Assembly: GCF_000347035.1 (NCBI RefSeq)
Contig: NZ_ANIJ01000025.1
Coordinates: 193,828-257,827 of the forward strand
Direction of reading: 5' to 3'
DNA from: Leptospira sp. B5-022
Lineage (GTDB): Bacteria > Spirochaetota > Leptospiria > Leptospirales > Leptospiraceae
DNA: 64,000 nucleotides
Below are positions 16,781-26,153 of the stretch, one piece after another. Within the stretch, counting starts at the first letter, position 1; each line of letters starts with the position of its first letter. Below the pieces are notes generated by a model that was not told where the DNA came from, did no database searches, and was given only the letters and a program-made list of their open reading frames with translations. Made by a program: the position numbers and the translations under genes.

Positions 16781-19028
16781 GATAACCGTACAGTCCGCTC
16801 AGCTCCTTGTGTAGAATATCCTTATAATCCACCTCGCTGATTTGTCCGTTACGGATATCGTACACCCAACCATGTATTTCCGGAAAACCATACTTAGCCA
16901 AAGCCGTCTGGATCATTCCTGTCTTATATAAGTTTACTACCTGTTCCGCAACATTCAGATGAATCAACCTTTCTTCTCTTTTATCTTCCGGAAGAGCATC
17001 CAATTCGTCCCTGTGTTTAAGATACACATCCTTAATATGAGTGATCCAATTATCTATAAGACCGGTGGACTTTCCTTGAAGAGCTGCCCTAACCCCACCA
17101 CAACCGATATGACCGCAAACAATGATATGTTTTACGTTCAATGCATCGATCGCGTACTGGACCACGCTGAATAGGGACATATCGTCGACCGAAACCACAT
17201 TGGCGATATTTCTGGTTACGAAAATTTCTCCAGGATTCGTCTTAGTGATCACATTTACCGGTACACGTGAGTCGCTACAGCCGATAAACAATGTTTGAGG
17301 CCTTTGTCCTTCCGCATGCCTGGAGAAAAACTCGGGGTCTTCCGCAGTCTTCTCCTCAACCCATTCTTGGTTATTTCTCAATAATTTTTGATAAGACTCG
17401 CTCATCTCTTTTTTTAAGGATTCGATATCATTTTCCATATTCGGTATCCCTCCTAAAATCACCGTTATTCCTTTACGGTGGGCATTTTTTCTAAAGTCGT
17501 GGATCAGTTCTCGAATATCCTGATCCATATGAAGTGTTCTAGTTCCGTCTATCTCCAAGGTGATCCCGGAAGGTTGCTCCTCTAAGACGGCTTTAATACG
17601 GGCCTTATGCAAAAATCCGAGAATTTCCCCTAGCATGATCCTTCGAAATCTGCCATGGTTTTCGACCATGATGATAGCACCTTGGTTATCCCTATATAAA
17701 GCAAAGCCCAAAGCCACCAAGATCCCGCAGAATGTCCCGATCAGAACGTTCGTGAAGAACGTAACGACTACGGTCACCAAAAAAGGTAAGAACTGGGAAT
17801 ATCCCTTTTGGAACATTAGGCGGAACATCTCCGGTTTTGCGAGTTTGAGACCTGTAAAAGTCAATATCGCAGCAAGAGATGCTAACGGAATGTTATTCAT
17901 AAATTTAGGAAAAAGTAATACACTTATCCCTATCCAAACTCCATGGAATATTGCTGAAAACTTTGTTTTTGCACCGGAAGAAGCGTTTACGGTACCTCTG
18001 ACCACCACACTAGTAATAGGAATACCACCTGCGAGTCCGCAGGCCATATTTCCCAACCCTTGGGCAATCAACTCCCGGGACATGGGAGTTTTTCGATTCT
18101 CCTCGTCCAGTTTATCCACTACTTCCACAGAAAGTAAGGATTCTAAAGAAGAAGCAAACGCGATGGTTAATGCTAAGAGCCAAACGGGGCTCTGGTCCCA
18201 ATAGGAGAAGTTCGGAAAATCCAAATGCGCAAACAGTTCTGAGGGATTTTTAAAAATTGGAAGAGTGACCAAATGGTCCTGGCTAAGAGCTCCGCCCGGA
18301 AGCAGATACCCTAAAAATAAATTCATGCTCGTACCGATTATGATCGCGAACAACGAAGCAGGAACATATTTGAATTTTTTAGCAAAGTATCTATCCCAAA
18401 TCCAGAAAGATAAAAGGGATATCACTCCGATCACCAAGACATTGGTTTGTAAATTCCGAAAAGCATGCATGAGCAGCGTCAAAGAGTTTGTTTCCTTTGA
18501 TTCATGAGGATCGTGGTAGGTTTCGTTAATATCCTCTTTAGTGATATCGAATTCCTCTACTCCGAACTCTTCTACGTCGTAACCGATCAAGTGAGGCAAT
18601 TGTTTGATGATCAGAAGTAAACCGATCGCGACCGACATTCCTACAACGGTAGCCGAAGGGAGATAAGCGGCTAATGCTCCACTTTTTAAGAACCCAAGCA
18701 AAGCTTGGATCATTCCCGCAAGAAACAACGCAAGAAGGAATGCGTCGAAACTCCCTAAGTCTTTGATACCGGAAAGAACGATCGCTGTCAAACTGGCCGT
18801 CGGTCCCGATACACTTAAGGCGGATTTACTGAAAGTTCCTACTACGATCCCACCTATAAAACCGGAAATAATTCCGGAAAATAAAGGAGCCCCGGACGCA
18901 TGAGCGATCCCCAAACAAAGAGGGATTGCTACTAAAAAAACTGCGATACTCGAGGAAAGATCGTAAGGAAGGTTGGAAAGAAATTGTTTCGTTTTTAAAT
19001 TCATTGATACTCGCATGGTAGGATCCAT
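16773..19028 (-). CDS. SulP anion transporter fused to beta-carbonic anhydrase
   Basis: A 751-residue inner-membrane protein. Residues about 15-440 are a SulP transporter domain with 10 or more helices (ALSVSGPTASLTAIV; GGIPITSVVVRGTVNASSGAKTK). A short STAS-like segment (TLEIDGTRTLHMDQDIREL) follows, then a beta-carbonic anhydrase from about 550 with zinc ligands Cys584, Asp586 (CSDSRVP), His640 and Cys643 (CGHIGCGG). Such fusions are thought to import bicarbonate and interconvert it with CO2 on the cytoplasmic side. Both halves look catalytically intact. The start could also be Met5 or Met9. Regulation is not visible. Confidence 0.93.
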   Translation of the reverse strand: MDPTMRVSMNLKTKQFLSNLPYDLSSSIAVFLVAIPLCLGIAHASGAPLFSGIISGFIGGIVVGTFSKSALSVSGPTASLTAIVLSGIKDLGSFDAFLLALFLAGMIQALLGFLKSGALAAYLPSATVVGMSVAIGLLLIIKQLPHLIGYDVEEFGVEEFDITKEDINETYHDPHESKETNSLTLLMHAFRNLQTNVLVIGVISLLSFWIWDRYFAKKFKYVPASLFAIIIGTSMNLFLGYLLPGGALSQDHLVTLPIFKNPSELFAHLDFPNFSYWDQSPVWLLALTIAFASSLESLLSVEVVDKLDEENRKTPMSRELIAQGLGNMACGLAGGIPITSVVVRGTVNASSGAKTKFSAIFHGVWIGISVLLFPKFMNNIPLASLAAILTFTGLKLAKPEMFRLMFQKGYSQFLPFLVTVVVTFFTNVLIGTFCGILVALGFALYRDNQGAIIMVENHGRFRRIMLGEILGFLHKARIKAVLEEQPSGITLEIDGTRTLHMDQDIRELIHDFRKNAHRKGITVILGGIPNMENDIESLKKEMSESYQKLLRNNQEWVEEKTAEDPEFFSRHAEGQRPQTLFIGCSDSRVPVNVITKTNPGEIFVTRNIANVVSVDDMSLFSVVQYAIDALNVKHIIVCGHIGCGGVRAALQGKSTGLIDNWITHIKDVYLKHRDELDALPEDKREERLIHLNVAEQVVNLYKTGMIQTALAKYGFPEIHGWVYDIRNGQISEVDYKDILHKELSGLYGYPK

Positions 19029-19233
19029 TCTATTTAGAATAAAAACCGAGAATCGGAAACAGAAAAAATTCCGTAACTTTTTCCGACGTCAGTCGAAAGT
19101 ATCCATTGGCTACTGAAATTGAAGCAGCTTGTCTTTACCAGACTTTTTTGAAAAAAATCAAAATATGAACAATTGATCGGCGAGAATAGCTATAATAAAA
19201 ATACGTAAAAAAAATGAAACATAGAGGAACCCG

Positions 19234-19866
19234 ATGGGAATAAATTTGTTCAAACTTATAAGATTAGAATCCATAGTTATAACTTTCATAATATATGGTT
19301 TTTCGAATATTGTTTATACTAAAGAAATTCCAAAATTAGAAACAGCCATTTTTGCAGGAGGATGTTTCTGGTGTATGGAGGGTCCGTTTGAAAAACTGCC
19401 CGGTGTAATATCCGTAATTTCAGGTTATACCGGCGGAAAAGAAAAAAATCCCACATACGAGGATGTAGGTTATGGAAGAACGGGACATAGAGAATCCGTA
19501 CTTATCACTTACGATCCGAAAAAGATCGATTACTCAAGACTTTTAGACACATATTGGAGGCAGATAGATCCGACAGATCCGGGTGGACAATTTGCGGATA
19601 GAGGTAACCAATATAAAACTGCTATTTATTACAAGAACGAAGCGCAAAAAAAACTAGCCCAAGAATTTAAGGATAAGATAGGAGCTTCCGGAAAATTCTC
19701 CTCTCCTATCGTTGTGGAAATATTACCCGCTTCGGAATTTTATCCGGCGGAAGAATACCATCAGGATTATTATAAAAAGAACCCCGCACATTATAAACAA
19801 TACAGAAAGGGCTCCGGGAGAGAGGATTACGTTAAAGAAGTCTGGGGCGGAGAGACGCAGAGATAA
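19234..19866 (+). CDS. msrA: Peptide methionine sulfoxide reductase MsrA, exported
   Basis: Reduces methionine-S-sulfoxide in proteins. The MsrA signature AGGCFWCMEGPFEKLPGV begins at residue 41, with catalytic Cys44 and Glu49. An N-terminal hydrophobic segment (residues 9-28) suggests export to the periplasm or an anchor. No C-terminal resolving Cys pair is present; Cys47 in CFWC is the only other cysteine nearby. The ATG at 19234 follows GAGGA. The last codons and stop (ETQR, TAA at 19864-19866) lie in or at the edge of the palindromic element that follows, so the C-terminus may have been changed by the element. Confidence 0.93.
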   Translation: MGINLFKLIRLESIVITFIIYGFSNIVYTKEIPKLETAIFAGGCFWCMEGPFEKLPGVISVISGYTGGKEKNPTYEDVGYGRTGHRESVLITYDPKKIDYSRLLDTYWRQIDPTDPGGQFADRGNQYKTAIYYKNEAQKKLAQEFKDKIGASGKFSSPIVVEILPASEFYPAEEYHQDYYKKNPAHYKQYRKGSGREDYVKEVWGGETQR

Positions 19867-19993
19867 AAGAGGCACTAAGTTTATTCACAAGAGGCACAGA
19901 GCCGCGGAGGGAGTTCGAGTATTTAAGATGAATTCTTTCAAAACATTTCTCTGCGTCTTCGCGTCTCTGTGTGAAAAAACTCTGTGTCTTTAT
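19862..19993. mobile_element. MITE/REP-like palindromic intergenic repeat
   Basis: About 132 bases with imperfect terminal inverted repeats. The left arm runs 19862-19912 (GATAAAAGAGGCAC..., then TTTATTCACA, then GGCACAGAGCCGCGGAGG). The right arm on the minus strand runs 19993-19947 (AATAAAGACACAGAG, TTTTTTCACA, CAGAGACGCGAAGACGCAGAG). The CACAGAGACGC-type motif resembles dispersed palindromes found between genes in many bacteria. The TAA near each end acts as the stop codon of the flanking gene: msrA on the left and the PAS-LuxR gene on the right. It encodes no transposase. Confidence 0.6.
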
Positions 19994-21042
19994 TCCCCGA
20001 GTAAACGGAAGAGGTAAATTGTTAGTCTTTGTAGTTTGTCTCTTTCCGGACCTGGGATTTCCTTTTCCAGATCGATCGTTTTTCTGTAGATCGATTTGAG
20101 ATGGTTTTTCATCGTCCCTGGATGGATCCCTAAGTCTTCGCTAATCCGACTCTTATCCTTACCGGAAGCGATTCCCGCACAGATCTCTGTTTCTTTTTTA
20201 GTGAGTTTCGTTTTATCTCTTAAAATTCCGATCAGGGCTTCCCTATCCAAACCTTCGTATTTTCTGAAAGTATCGGACGGAGATTTTGCAAAATCCGAAT
20301 TGTTTCTTACTTCTCCCGACTCTGAAAGCTCGGGATTCGCGAGGATAGTGCTTAAGAAGCTGGAGACCTCTCCATTACGATCTCTAATAGGAATAACGTT
20401 TTGTTTCCAGTCTTTTACGAAACCGTTTTTAAGATTCGAGTTAGCGATGGAAACAGATCCTTGCAGGACCGACTCCCAAAACTCATCGTAAAAAGTTTTA
20501 GAAGCTCCCATTCCCGATTGGAATGCTTTAGGAGTTTTTCCTATGAGTTCATTCTCTTTTAAGCCGGAAATTTTTTCGAACTGTTTGTTCACCGCAAGGA
20601 TCACACCTTCTTTATCGGTTAAGAACATTCCATTTTGGGATTGTTGGAACGCTTTGTATAAAGCTTCCTTCTTCTCCGCTTCCGATTCTTTATCTTCCGT
20701 GAATACGAACAGATAAGACATCTCCGGCATTAGGTAAGCGTGTTGTTTCGTTTGGAGAAAACTTCCGTCTTTCTTCATTAAATGAAGACCTCTTCCCTCA
20801 AACTCTCCCGACTTGCTTACATTAGGTAATATAACTGTTTCGAGATATTTTCGATCCGTTTCGGAAAGAAAATCCGTAAGGCTCATACTTATAGCGGACT
20901 CTAGGGTAGCGATGCTAAGGATCTTCCTTCCATTCTCATTAATATGAAGGATCCTTCCGCTCGAATCACAAATTAACAAAATATCGGGCATACTTTCTTG
21001 TCTTTGAACAATTTCTTTAACGTTTTCCAAACTTAGGTCCAT
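19990..21042 (-). CDS. PAS-PAS-LuxR-type transcriptional regulator
   Basis: A 350-residue cytoplasmic regulator. PAS domains span about residues 15-115 (PDILLICDSSGRILHINENG) and 125-245 (SQNGMFLTDKEGVILAVNKQ...SGLKENELIGKTPKAFQSG). The C-terminal LuxR-type helix-turn-helix is LTKKETEICAGIASGKDKSRISEDLGIHPGTMKNHLKSIYRK. No receiver domain is present, so it likely senses a ligand or redox state directly. Its stop codon lies in the end of the adjacent palindromic element. It stands alone; the target genes are unknown. Confidence 0.85.
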   Translation of the reverse strand: MDLSLENVKEIVQRQESMPDILLICDSSGRILHINENGRKILSIATLESAISMSLTDFLSETDRKYLETVILPNVSKSGEFEGRGLHLMKKDGSFLQTKQHAYLMPEMSYLFVFTEDKESEAEKKEALYKAFQQSQNGMFLTDKEGVILAVNKQFEKISGLKENELIGKTPKAFQSGMGASKTFYDEFWESVLQGSVSIANSNLKNGFVKDWKQNVIPIRDRNGEVSSFLSTILANPELSESGEVRNNSDFAKSPSDTFRKYEGLDREALIGILRDKTKLTKKETEICAGIASGKDKSRISEDLGIHPGTMKNHLKSIYRKTIDLEKEIPGPERDKLQRLTIYLFRLLGE

Positions 21043-21436
21043 CCGATTCGTTTTGTATCTAAAGAAACCGCTCGATTCTCTTCGAAAAGATTTCTCTTTT
21101 ATTCAATAACTTAAGACATGTATTTTTAAAAAAATCCTACAAAGCATTCCTAGAATACTAAGAAGAAGCTTAACTGTTAACTGAAGCTCCTCACAGCTTC
21201 GCGGGATTATGTACACTTGATCATAAAAATTCCCCAAGTTAATTGTTGCAAAAGAAAGGCAAACTCATCCTAAGCCTGTGTATCGATCTCTACAAGGCTC
21301 CTAATTCCAAAGGATTATTTTTTTACAGAGCCATTATGGCCGGGTCTAAACTGCCTATCCTAAAGGGTCCCGGACTCTTGAAACCCGAAACTAAATACTG
21401 ATTGATGACTAAAGCTTTAGTACGAATTATAAAGTT
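21043..21436. other. 394-base intergenic region
   Basis: A divergent region between the PAS-LuxR regulator and the GST gene. It is A+T-rich with no open frame of note and no clear hairpin or RNA gene. It presumably carries the promoters of both genes. The GST ATG at 21437 is preceded by a weak AAAG site. Confidence 0.4.
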
Positions 21437-22066
21437 ATGAGCGATCTGAAACTTGTAATTGGAAATAAAAACATCTCCTCCTGGTCTTTCCGCCCCTGGA
21501 TCCTACTCACTCAATTCGAAATTCCATTCGAAGAGATCTCCTTAAAACTATTTACACCCGAATATGCGGCCATAATCGATAAGTACTCTCCTTCTAAAAA
21601 AGTGCCTGTGCTCAACGACGGAAACCTAAGAGTTTGGGACAGTCTCAGCATTGCGGAATATTTGGCAGAAAAATATGCGGATAAACAACTCTGGCCCCAA
21701 GATAAGATCGCAAGAGCCATGGCAAGATCCGTAACGGCAGAAATGCATTCCGGATTCACTGGACTAAGATCTAATCTAAGCATGAATTTTCATGGAAGAA
21801 AGTCGGACTTTTCCCCTCCGGAAGATGCAAAGAAGGATATAGATAGGATCCAATCTCTCTGGGAAGAATGTTTGAGCTCCTACGGCGGGCCATTTCTATT
21901 CGGTAAAAACTTTTGCATAGCGGATGCGTTCTACGCCCCGGTAGTTTCCAGATTCATAACCTACGGAGTAAAGCTGAGTCCTAAAGCTAGTGAGTATGTA
22001 CAAACTATTTCCAATTTACCTTCCTACAAATCCTGGGGAGAAGGTGCTAAACTAGAGTTCGCCTAA
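21437..22066 (+). CDS. Glutathione S-transferase family protein
   Basis: A 209-residue protein with a thioredoxin-fold N-terminal domain (LVIGNKNISSWSFRPWILL... KKVPVLNDGNLRVWDSLSIAEYLAEKY) and an all-helical C-terminal domain (GPFLFGKNFCIADAFYAPVVSRF). The Ser-Ser-Trp-Ser at 14-17 sits where the catalytic Ser of zeta-like GSTs lies, and VWDSLSIAEYL contains the glutathione-binding Ser. The physiological substrate is unknown; leptospires are not known as glutathione producers in every clade, so another thiol is possible. Monocistronic. Confidence 0.88.
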   Translation: MSDLKLVIGNKNISSWSFRPWILLTQFEIPFEEISLKLFTPEYAAIIDKYSPSKKVPVLNDGNLRVWDSLSIAEYLAEKYADKQLWPQDKIARAMARSVTAEMHSGFTGLRSNLSMNFHGRKSDFSPPEDAKKDIDRIQSLWEECLSSYGGPFLFGKNFCIADAFYAPVVSRFITYGVKLSPKASEYVQTISNLPSYKSWGEGAKLEFA

Positions 22067-22143
22067 GGTCCTTGAGGGACTTTGAATAAATACAATCATA
22101 TTTTTGCTTGTTTTTTGATTAGTATTTTTTAGAATTCCAAGTT

Positions 22144-23226
22144 ATGAATTCTAAAAAAAGAGGTACGGAAGAATTACCTCCCAGCAGATTCGATAAGATC
22201 CAAAGAGAAGTCTGGCTAGAAGATAGGATAGATCTGGAGGAGGAGTCATCCCCTTCTACCCAATTCTTTTGGGAAAACTCCAAATCAGTTCTGACTCACA
22301 ACAAATCTCCGGATATTCCATTCGATTCGAGTATCAATCCATACAGAGGTTGCGAGCATGGATGTATTTATTGTTTCGCAAGACCGAATCATTCTTATGT
22401 GGATCTTTCACCTGGGTTGGACTTTGAAACGAAAATATTCGTGAAAAAAGAGCCCGCCAAACTTCTAGCGGAAGAATTAAGAAAGAAAAGGCAAGCTCTC
22501 GCACCTATCACAATTGGGACTGCCACGGATCCTTACCAACCGGGGGAAAGGATCTATAAGAACACCAGATCTTTGTTAGAGGTGTTGTTGGAATTCAAAC
22601 AGCCGGCTGCTATCATCACCAAGTCATCCCTCATACAAAGGGATACGGACATTCTTACCGAAATGGGAAAATTAGGAATATTGAAAGTGTTTCTTTCGAT
22701 CACTACTTTGGATAAGGAGCTTTGGTCCAAGTTAGAACCTAGAGCCCCGGCTCCCGCAAGAAGAATTGAAACTCTGCGTAAATTGACCGATGCTGGAATT
22801 CCAACAGGAGTATTATTCGCCCCTGTGATCCCTTTTATCAATGATTTTGAAATGGAAAATTTATTGGAACAGGCATCTTTATCGGGTGCGGAATCCGCAG
22901 GAATGGTATTTGTCCGATTGCCGCTCGAAGTAGCACCTCTATTCGAAGAATGGCTTACTAGACATTTTCCTCTTAAAAAAGAAAAAGTCCTAAAAGTAAT
23001 CTCGGAAGCCAGAGGAGGAAATTTATACAAAGCAACCTGGGGAGAAAGAATGAGAGGGAAGGGAAATTATGCGGAGCTTCTCCAAAAACGATTTTCGATC
23101 TCTATTAAAAGATTCGGGCTTACAAAAAGAAGAGAATTAAGGACCGACTTGTTTGCGGTACCTTCTCGTTATCTTATGAAAAAGAAAAAACACGAGGAAT
23201 TCCTACCTGGACTCTTCCCGGAATAA
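22144..23226 (+). CDS. Radical SAM protein, PA0069/SplB-like
   Basis: A 360-residue radical SAM enzyme. The 4Fe-4S-binding motif CEHGCIYC uses Cys70, Cys74 and Cys77, with the preceding SSINPYRGCEHGC block that marks the PA0069-like family (related to spore photoproduct lyase). Other family segments are TIGTATDPYQPGE and AGIPTGVLFAPVIPFIND. The reaction is not known for this family. The ATG at 22144 has no strong ribosome binding site. The 77-base gap to the GST gene gives no firm link. Confidence 0.88.
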   Translation: MNSKKRGTEELPPSRFDKIQREVWLEDRIDLEEESSPSTQFFWENSKSVLTHNKSPDIPFDSSINPYRGCEHGCIYCFARPNHSYVDLSPGLDFETKIFVKKEPAKLLAEELRKKRQALAPITIGTATDPYQPGERIYKNTRSLLEVLLEFKQPAAIITKSSLIQRDTDILTEMGKLGILKVFLSITTLDKELWSKLEPRAPAPARRIETLRKLTDAGIPTGVLFAPVIPFINDFEMENLLEQASLSGAESAGMVFVRLPLEVAPLFEEWLTRHFPLKKEKVLKVISEARGGNLYKATWGERMRGKGNYAELLQKRFSISIKRFGLTKRRELRTDLFAVPSRYLMKKKKHEEFLPGLFPE

Positions 23227-23337
23227 GGACCAAAATGTTTATTTCAGCCATTACGTTCGTTCGAAATAGTAGAAAGAAAGGATCGATCGGATAGAAATTT
23301 CCTTCCCCATTTTTCAGACAGATCGGATATTTACCGA

Positions 23338-24204
23338 ATGAATTGGGAACAAAACTACCATCTGGAAGACGGAACCTTTGTAGGAGCAGGCGACGTATCC
23401 ATCTATTATAGGGCCTACCGAACAAAAGAAGCAGCCAATCCTAAGACCTTAGTGGTCCATCACGGGATTGGAGAACACGGAAAAAGATACGACAATTTAC
23501 TCGAAGCACTTTCCGGAAAAGGATATAATGTTTATCTAATTGATGCAAGAGGTCACGGAAAATCCGGAGGAAGCAGAGGAGTAGTCACTCATTTTAACCA
23601 ATTTTTAGCGGACCTGGATAGACTAATCGGCATCGCAAAACAAAAAGAAGGGGTCAAACAAGTCACTCTGATGGGACATTCCATGGGAGCATTGATCTCT
23701 TTATTCTACGCGGGAGAACCTTCTCACCAGGCAAACTTAGATAGGCTCGTACTCAGCGGATTACCTATCGCGGTAAAAACGGACTTGGTTATGAATATTA
23801 AAAAAGGTGCAGGAAGTTTACTCGCAGGAGCATTCCCCACTCTAACTGTTCCAACCGGATTAGATGTAAACGCATTATCCAGGGACAAATCCGTTGTCGA
23901 GGCTTACAAAAAAGATCCTTTAGTTCATGGTTCTGTCGGAGCTTACTTGGGAGACTTTCTTTTGAACTCGAAAGAAAAAGCTTTGGAGAAAGCGGCTCGG
24001 ATCAACTTCCCAGTCTATCTATTCCACGGAAAAGAAGATTCAATTGCACTCTCCGTCGGAACAGAAGAAGCATTTAAAGTCATTCCATCCTCGGACAAGA
24101 CCATCAAAATTTATGACGGTCTGTACCACGAGACCATGAATGAACTTCCGGAAGACAAAGCAAAAGTTTTGAGTGATTTAGTGAACTGGCTGCAGACACA
24201 TTGA
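23338..24204 (+). CDS. Alpha/beta hydrolase, monoacylglycerol lipase-like
   Basis: A 288-residue Hydrolase_4 family protein. The nucleophile elbow GHSMG is at 113-117 with Ser115, the oxyanion motif is HHGIGEHGKRYDNL at 41-54, and RGHGKSGGSRG (71-81) is typical of monoglyceride lipases and lysophospholipases. The acid is likely the Asp in FHGKEDSIAL and the catalytic His is in YDGLYHETMNE. It has no signal peptide, so it is cytoplasmic. It probably releases fatty acids from monoacylglycerols, a carbon source for leptospires. Confidence 0.9.
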   Translation: MNWEQNYHLEDGTFVGAGDVSIYYRAYRTKEAANPKTLVVHHGIGEHGKRYDNLLEALSGKGYNVYLIDARGHGKSGGSRGVVTHFNQFLADLDRLIGIAKQKEGVKQVTLMGHSMGALISLFYAGEPSHQANLDRLVLSGLPIAVKTDLVMNIKKGAGSLLAGAFPTLTVPTGLDVNALSRDKSVVEAYKKDPLVHGSVGAYLGDFLLNSKEKALEKAARINFPVYLFHGKEDSIALSVGTEEAFKVIPSSDKTIKIYDGLYHETMNELPEDKAKVLSDLVNWLQTH

Positions 24205-24289
24205 TGAAACGAGAAGATTCTCCTTTTTTGAATTAGTTCCGAGATTATGCCTGGTTAAGTTTTTCGGCTGACCCCACTTAAATAGATCA

Positions 24290-24847
24290 ATGAGAAAAAT
24301 TATTTTTGGGATCAATAGTACTGCCAATGGATATTGCAGTCATACGGACGGTATCGCCGACGAAGAACTGCACAAATACTTCACGGATCTTTTGCGTACT
24401 GCAAGTATCATGCTTTACGGCAGGGTCACATACCAACTTATGGTACCCTTTTGGCCCGAAGTTGCTAGAGACCAATCAATGTCGGAAGTAAGCAATGAGT
24501 TCGCTCGTGTGTTTACTTCCCTCGACAAGGTTTTATTCTCCACTACATTGAAAGACGCTGAAGACAAGAATACTAGACTTGTGCATGGGAACCTCACAGA
24601 GGAAGTGCTTAAATTGAAACAACAGCCTGGAAAAGACATCTTAGTGGGTAGTCTAAGCCTAGCGTCTCAGCTTTCAGAGCAACATCTGATCGACGAGTAT
24701 CATTTCGTAGTTCATCCGGTTCTTGCCAGCAAGGGACCCCGGTTATTTGATACTGTGAAACTACAAGAGACTCTTAGGCTTGATTTTCTCGGTTCTAAAA
24801 CTTTTCAGTCCGGCGCCATTGCTCTTCATTACAAAAAACGTATATGA
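24290..24847 (+). CDS. Dihydrofolate reductase-like (RibD C-terminal domain) protein
   Basis: A 185-residue RibD_C/DHFR-fold protein like YyaP/YwjB. Landmarks are [14 protein letters not shown] at the start, [65 protein letters not shown], and a final [12 protein letters not shown]. It would bind NADPH and reduce an unknown small substrate. It is the first of a run of short enzyme-like genes (24.3-28.2 kb) that often travel with ArsR-AHSA1 modules. It is separately oriented from the GFA gene that follows. Confidence 0.85.
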   Translation: MRKIIFGINSTANGYCSHTDGIADEELHKYFTDLLRTASIMLYGRVTYQLMVPFWPEVARDQSMSEVSNEFARVFTSLDKVLFSTTLKDAEDKNTRLVHGNLTEEVLKLKQQPGKDILVGSLSLASQLSEQHLIDEYHFVVHPVLASKGPRLFDTVKLQETLRLDFLGSKTFQSGAIALHYKKRI

Positions 24848-24921
24848 AATGAACTCGATTCAGCTTAAGACCTGGCCCGGCTAAACCCAACGACACATGG
24901 ACGAACCTTCACCAATGTGTT

Positions 24922-25338
24922 TCAACCCGCCGGCATTTTATCAAATGTTTTTAAGGAAGGATCGATTGTATCCCATACAAATCCGCGAACATTGTAAGTA
25001 AGCGTATGAGGAGCAAATCGATCCGGTTCATCTAGGCTTCCCGCATGTACTGCGATCAGGTCCGGCATTGCGACAAAGCGCAAATAAACCGGAGTCCCAC
25101 AGACAGGACAGAAGGAGTGAACCTTCACATTGCCGCTGTCTCCCTTTACTTCCCAATGACTAGCTTCACCGGTAATCGTCATCTCAGCCCGCCCTGGAAA
25201 AGTCAGATAGGATCCATGTCCAGTACCGCTTCTCTTTTGGCAGTCAAGGCACTGACAATGGTTCTGAAAGATCGGTTCTTGCTTAGTCGAATATCGGATC
25301 GCACCGCAAGCGCATCCGCCTGTGTAAGCCTTGGTCAT
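24922..25338 (-). CDS. GFA-family protein (glutathione-dependent formaldehyde-activating-like)
   Basis: A 138-residue zinc protein. It carries the family cysteine sets GCACGAIRY (8-16), HCQCLDCQKRSGTG (27-40) and FCPVCGTPVY (76-85). The fold is called GFA after a Paracoccus enzyme, but most members have no known formaldehyde role. It is the last gene of a three-gene operon with ArsR and AHSA1; its start overlaps the AHSA1 stop by 4 bases. Confidence 0.9.
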   Translation of the reverse strand: MTKAYTGGCACGAIRYSTKQEPIFQNHCQCLDCQKRSGTGHGSYLTFPGRAEMTITGEASHWEVKGDSGNVKVHSFCPVCGTPVYLRFVAMPDLIAVHAGSLDEPDRFAPHTLTYNVRGFVWDTIDPSLKTFDKMPAG

Positions 25339-25817
25339 GAAAGACTCCCACTTGAAGCTGACTTCGGCTTCGCAAATACGTCGATACCCTGTCCCGTTTC
25401 AAGCAAGGACTTCAGACTAGAAAGAACGATCGGCCAACCTTGCTGGATTCCTTTTGCCATTCCGCTTCCGGCTTCGAGTTCATCGTGAGTGACAGTTAAT
25501 CGTACCATATCCTCATATTCCTCAACATTGAAGGTCACACGACTATAGCTGTTCGGATCAGATGTTTGGGAAGGACTTGCCCAGCTGATGACCAAACGTG
25601 TCGGCGGTACAACTTCGATTACCTTACCAGCTATATTAACCGTGTGCTCCTCATTAGTACGCACATGCTCCCATGTTGAACCTGGCTTCCAATCGGAGAT
25701 ATTCTCATGGCCCCAATAACGTTTCGTTATCTCAGGCTTAGTGATTGCTTCGAACACCTTCTCCGGTGTCGAACGGATATAGGTCACGTAAACAAAGCTT
25801 GTCTTTTCTTTACTCAT
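25335..25817 (-). CDS. AHSA1/SRPBCC-domain protein (module 1)
   Basis: A 160-residue START-like ligand-binding fold: VTYIRSTPEKVFEAITKPEITKRYWGHENISDWKPGSTWEH in the N-terminal part and TVTHDELEAGSGMAKGIQQGWPIVLSSLKSLLETG at the end, the AHSA1 pattern. In bacteria such proteins next to ArsR regulators are thought to bind hydrophobic ligands. Start and stop overlap ArsR and GFA by 4 bases each, so the operon is translationally coupled. Confidence 0.9.
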   Translation of the reverse strand: MSKEKTSFVYVTYIRSTPEKVFEAITKPEITKRYWGHENISDWKPGSTWEHVRTNEEHTVNIAGKVIEVVPPTRLVISWASPSQTSDPNSYSRVTFNVEEYEDMVRLTVTHDELEAGSGMAKGIQQGWPIVLSSLKSLLETGQGIDVFAKPKSASSGSLS

Positions 25818-26134
25818 TCTTTCTCTCCTTCAAGTTCCTTCTTCAAATCATGCAGAAGGTTAAGCCGTTGGCGTTCGAACTTTCTCACCCATCGCTCATA
25901 GACCTCATGCAACGGTACCGGATTAATAAAATGCAATTTTTCACGACCACGCCAAACAGTGCTGACCAAATTGGCCTCCTCGAGTATCCCAAGATGCTGG
26001 CTGGTCGATTGTCTGGCCATATCCAGATGCTCGCAGAGTTGGTTCAGAGTCTGGCCGTTCTTCTCATAGAGAAGGTCGAGAAGCTTTCTGCGTGTTGGAT
26101 CTCCTAAAGCCTTAAATACATTATCAGCATCCAT
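25814..26134 (-). CDS. ArsR-family repressor (module 1)
   Basis: A 106-residue winged-helix regulator: VFKALGDPTRRKLLDLLYEKNGQTLNQLCEHLDMARQSTSQHLGILEEANLVSTVWRGREKLHFIN. The recognition helix is in RQSTSQHLGIL. There is no metal-binding ELCVCDL motif, so it belongs to the non-metal ArsR group that partners AHSA1 genes. It is the first gene of the arsR-AHSA1-GFA operon and is divergent from the VOC gene at 26277. A palindrome 20 bases upstream of its ATG is the likely autoregulatory operator. Confidence 0.92.
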   Translation of the reverse strand: MDADNVFKALGDPTRRKLLDLLYEKNGQTLNQLCEHLDMARQSTSQHLGILEEANLVSTVWRGREKLHFINPVPLHEVYERWVRKFERQRLNLLHDLKKELEGEKE

Positions 26135-26153
26135 TCGTTGCGGTTATAAGAAT

